From: Ignavibacteriales bacterium | GTDB lineage: Bacteria; Bacteroidota; Ignavibacteria; Ignavibacteriales; Ignavibacteriaceae | Length of the DNA: 6,246 nucleotides | Assembly (NCBI GenBank): GCA_027349615.1 | Contig: DAIEML010000142.1 | Coordinates: 1 to 6,246 of the forward strand | Direction: 5' to 3' | In this document: piece after piece, positions 5,470 through 6,246 of the stretch | How positions within the stretch are numbered: the stretch's first letter is position 1 | Layout: every line of letters starts with the position of its first letter | The notes under the pieces: model-generated | The model's database searches: none | What the model saw: the letters and a program-made list of their open reading frames with translations, nothing else | What the model was told of the DNA's origin: nothing | Program-made: the position numbers and the translations under genes

Positions 5470-6246
5470 CTAATTTCTTAACAGCTTGTAAGAAATAAAC
5501 CACTCCCATGAATGTCCGCCCTTATACCAAGCTTTTGCAATTCCGCCGGAAAGTGTAGACTCAAGATTAAACCAGTGCCTAAATACAAAATTTATTTGGG
5601 TTCCTAAATTTACCCATTCCCTTTGCTGATTTGATTGTAAAACTCCCAAACCCGCAGTAAAAAAAGACAGGCTGATGTGACTTAAATAATGCTGACCGAT
5701 TGAAGCATCGCTGAACCGTAAAGCGGGCAATTCATTTTCAAGCATTAACTTGGTAAATGTTTCTGCCGGTAAACTATAAATTGGAATACCCGGAAATCTG
5801 AAAACACTTCTGTACTGCTTAACATCAACATTTTCAATTGCGCGGTTGCCGAAACCGCCGAAATAAAATTTTGCCTGAACTTCTTCATCGGTATTGTTGC
5901 TGTATCCGGTGGCTAATTTAAAATGAAAAACATTATGCGGCCAAATCCACACCAAGTAATGGTCCCATTCACCGTATAGCTCTTCCGCAATTAATGTTTT
6001 ATAAGTTCTTGTTCCAAATGCCATGAGGGTTGCGTTAAATTCATTTCCTTCTTCAAAGTCTATACTGCCGATACTCCTTCTTAGTTCTTTAGAATTAAGT
6101 GATGTTTGAGCGACTGTAAAATCAGGCTGAGAAACTTTTACTAAGTTATCATTTATAAAACTTGTGTGAGTGTAATAATCAATCGCAAATTTCTGCATTA
6201 CTTTTAACGGGTTATCAAATACCCAATAATGTGTGTAACCAAGAGT
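5470..6246 (-). CDS. C-terminal part of an outer-membrane beta-barrel protein, Omp85/surface-antigen-like (5' part outside window)
   Basis: The reading frame is open to base 6246, so the 258 visible residues are the C-terminus of a longer protein; the ATG at 6198 is internal. The segment is rich in aromatics and in alternating polar/hydrophobic stretches typical of transmembrane beta-strands, for example the last stretch with WEWFISYKLL near the end. A GGFGNR motif (130-135) followed by an FPG turn (151-153) and a KLMLENELPALRF stretch (166-178) recalls the surface-antigen barrel (Bac_surface_Ag, PF01103) layout, where a strand with a GG motif is followed by an RxFPG-like turn. In related phyla such barrels often follow a TolB/PD40-type propeller, but nothing here shows that. 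The protein ends in Arg-Asn rather than the terminal aromatic common in proteobacterial barrels. The likely location is the outer membrane and the function is unknown. The barrel call is moderate; the family call is tentative. Confidence 0.55.
   Translation of the reverse strand, partial: TLGYTHYWVFDNPLKVMQKFAIDYYTHTSFINDNLVKVSQPDFTVAQTSLNSKELRRSIGSIDFEEGNEFNATLMAFGTRTYKTLIAEELYGEWDHYLVWIWPHNVFHFKLATGYSNNTDEEVQAKFYFGGFGNRAIENVDVKQYRSVFRFPGIPIYSLPAETFTKLMLENELPALRFSDASIGQHYLSHISLSFFTAGLGVLQSNQQREWVNLGTQINFVFRHWFNLESTLSGGIAKAWYKGGHSWEWFISYKLLRN

Noticed and set aside
6196..6198. ATG as the start of the barrel protein.
   Set aside because: The frame stays open through the 16 upstream codons to the window edge, with similar beta-strand-like composition, so this Met is internal.
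1..6246. tRNA, rRNA, riboswitch, CRISPR array, insertion sequence or attachment site.
   Set aside because: Coding density is high, the gaps are 93-167 bp of AT-rich sequence, and no clover-leaf, regular spaced repeat, terminal inverted repeat or transposase was seen. A B12 riboswitch before the mutase was considered, but 122 bp is too short and no B12-box-like sequence was noticed.

Overview
All five protein-coding genes in this window lie on the minus strand. The window suggests an AT-rich, Gram-negative member of the Bacteroidota/Ignavibacteria/Chlorobi neighbourhood. The reasons are the low GC, weak or absent Shine-Dalgarno sequences, an outer-membrane beta-barrel protein, soluble hybrid histidine kinases, and a methylmalonyl-CoA mutase of the short type with an archaeal-like N-terminus. 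This placement is inferred from style, not from a marker gene.

Reading in the direction of transcription (high to low coordinates), the layout is as follows. (1) 6246-5470: the C-terminal 258 residues of a larger protein that looks like an outer-membrane beta-barrel related to Omp85/surface antigens; its N-terminus is outside the window. (2) 5469-5377: a 93-bp gap with a long imperfect palindrome and a consensus TATAAT -10 box. (3) 5376-4132: a cytoplasmic protein of about eight tetratricopeptide repeats (TPR), apparently starting at TTG. (4) 4131-3965: a 167-bp AT-rich gap. (5) 3964-2657: a GAF-domain histidine-kinase-like protein whose H-box histidine is replaced by serine. (6) 2654-1140: a PAS/HisKA/HATPase/receiver hybrid histidine kinase, starting 2 bp after the previous stop and probably translationally coupled to it. 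(7) 1139-1018: a 122-bp gap. (8) 1017-1: the first 339 residues of a methylmalonyl-CoA mutase large subunit, which runs off the low-coordinate end.

The most interesting part is the TPR / GAF pseudokinase / hybrid kinase set. The GAF protein keeps ATP-binding motifs but has lost the phosphoacceptor histidine. Its coupled partner has a normal H-box, but its receiver lacks one of the two acidic metal-binding residues and the usual motif after the phosphoacceptor aspartate. No DNA-binding response regulator is present. A working inference is a soluble sensory complex in which a catalytically altered kinase modulates an active one, with the TPR protein as a possible scaffold. The mutase and barrel genes look like unrelated neighbours.

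No tRNA, rRNA, CRISPR array, insertion sequence or obvious intrinsic terminator was seen, and no gap without a gene exceeds 170 bp.
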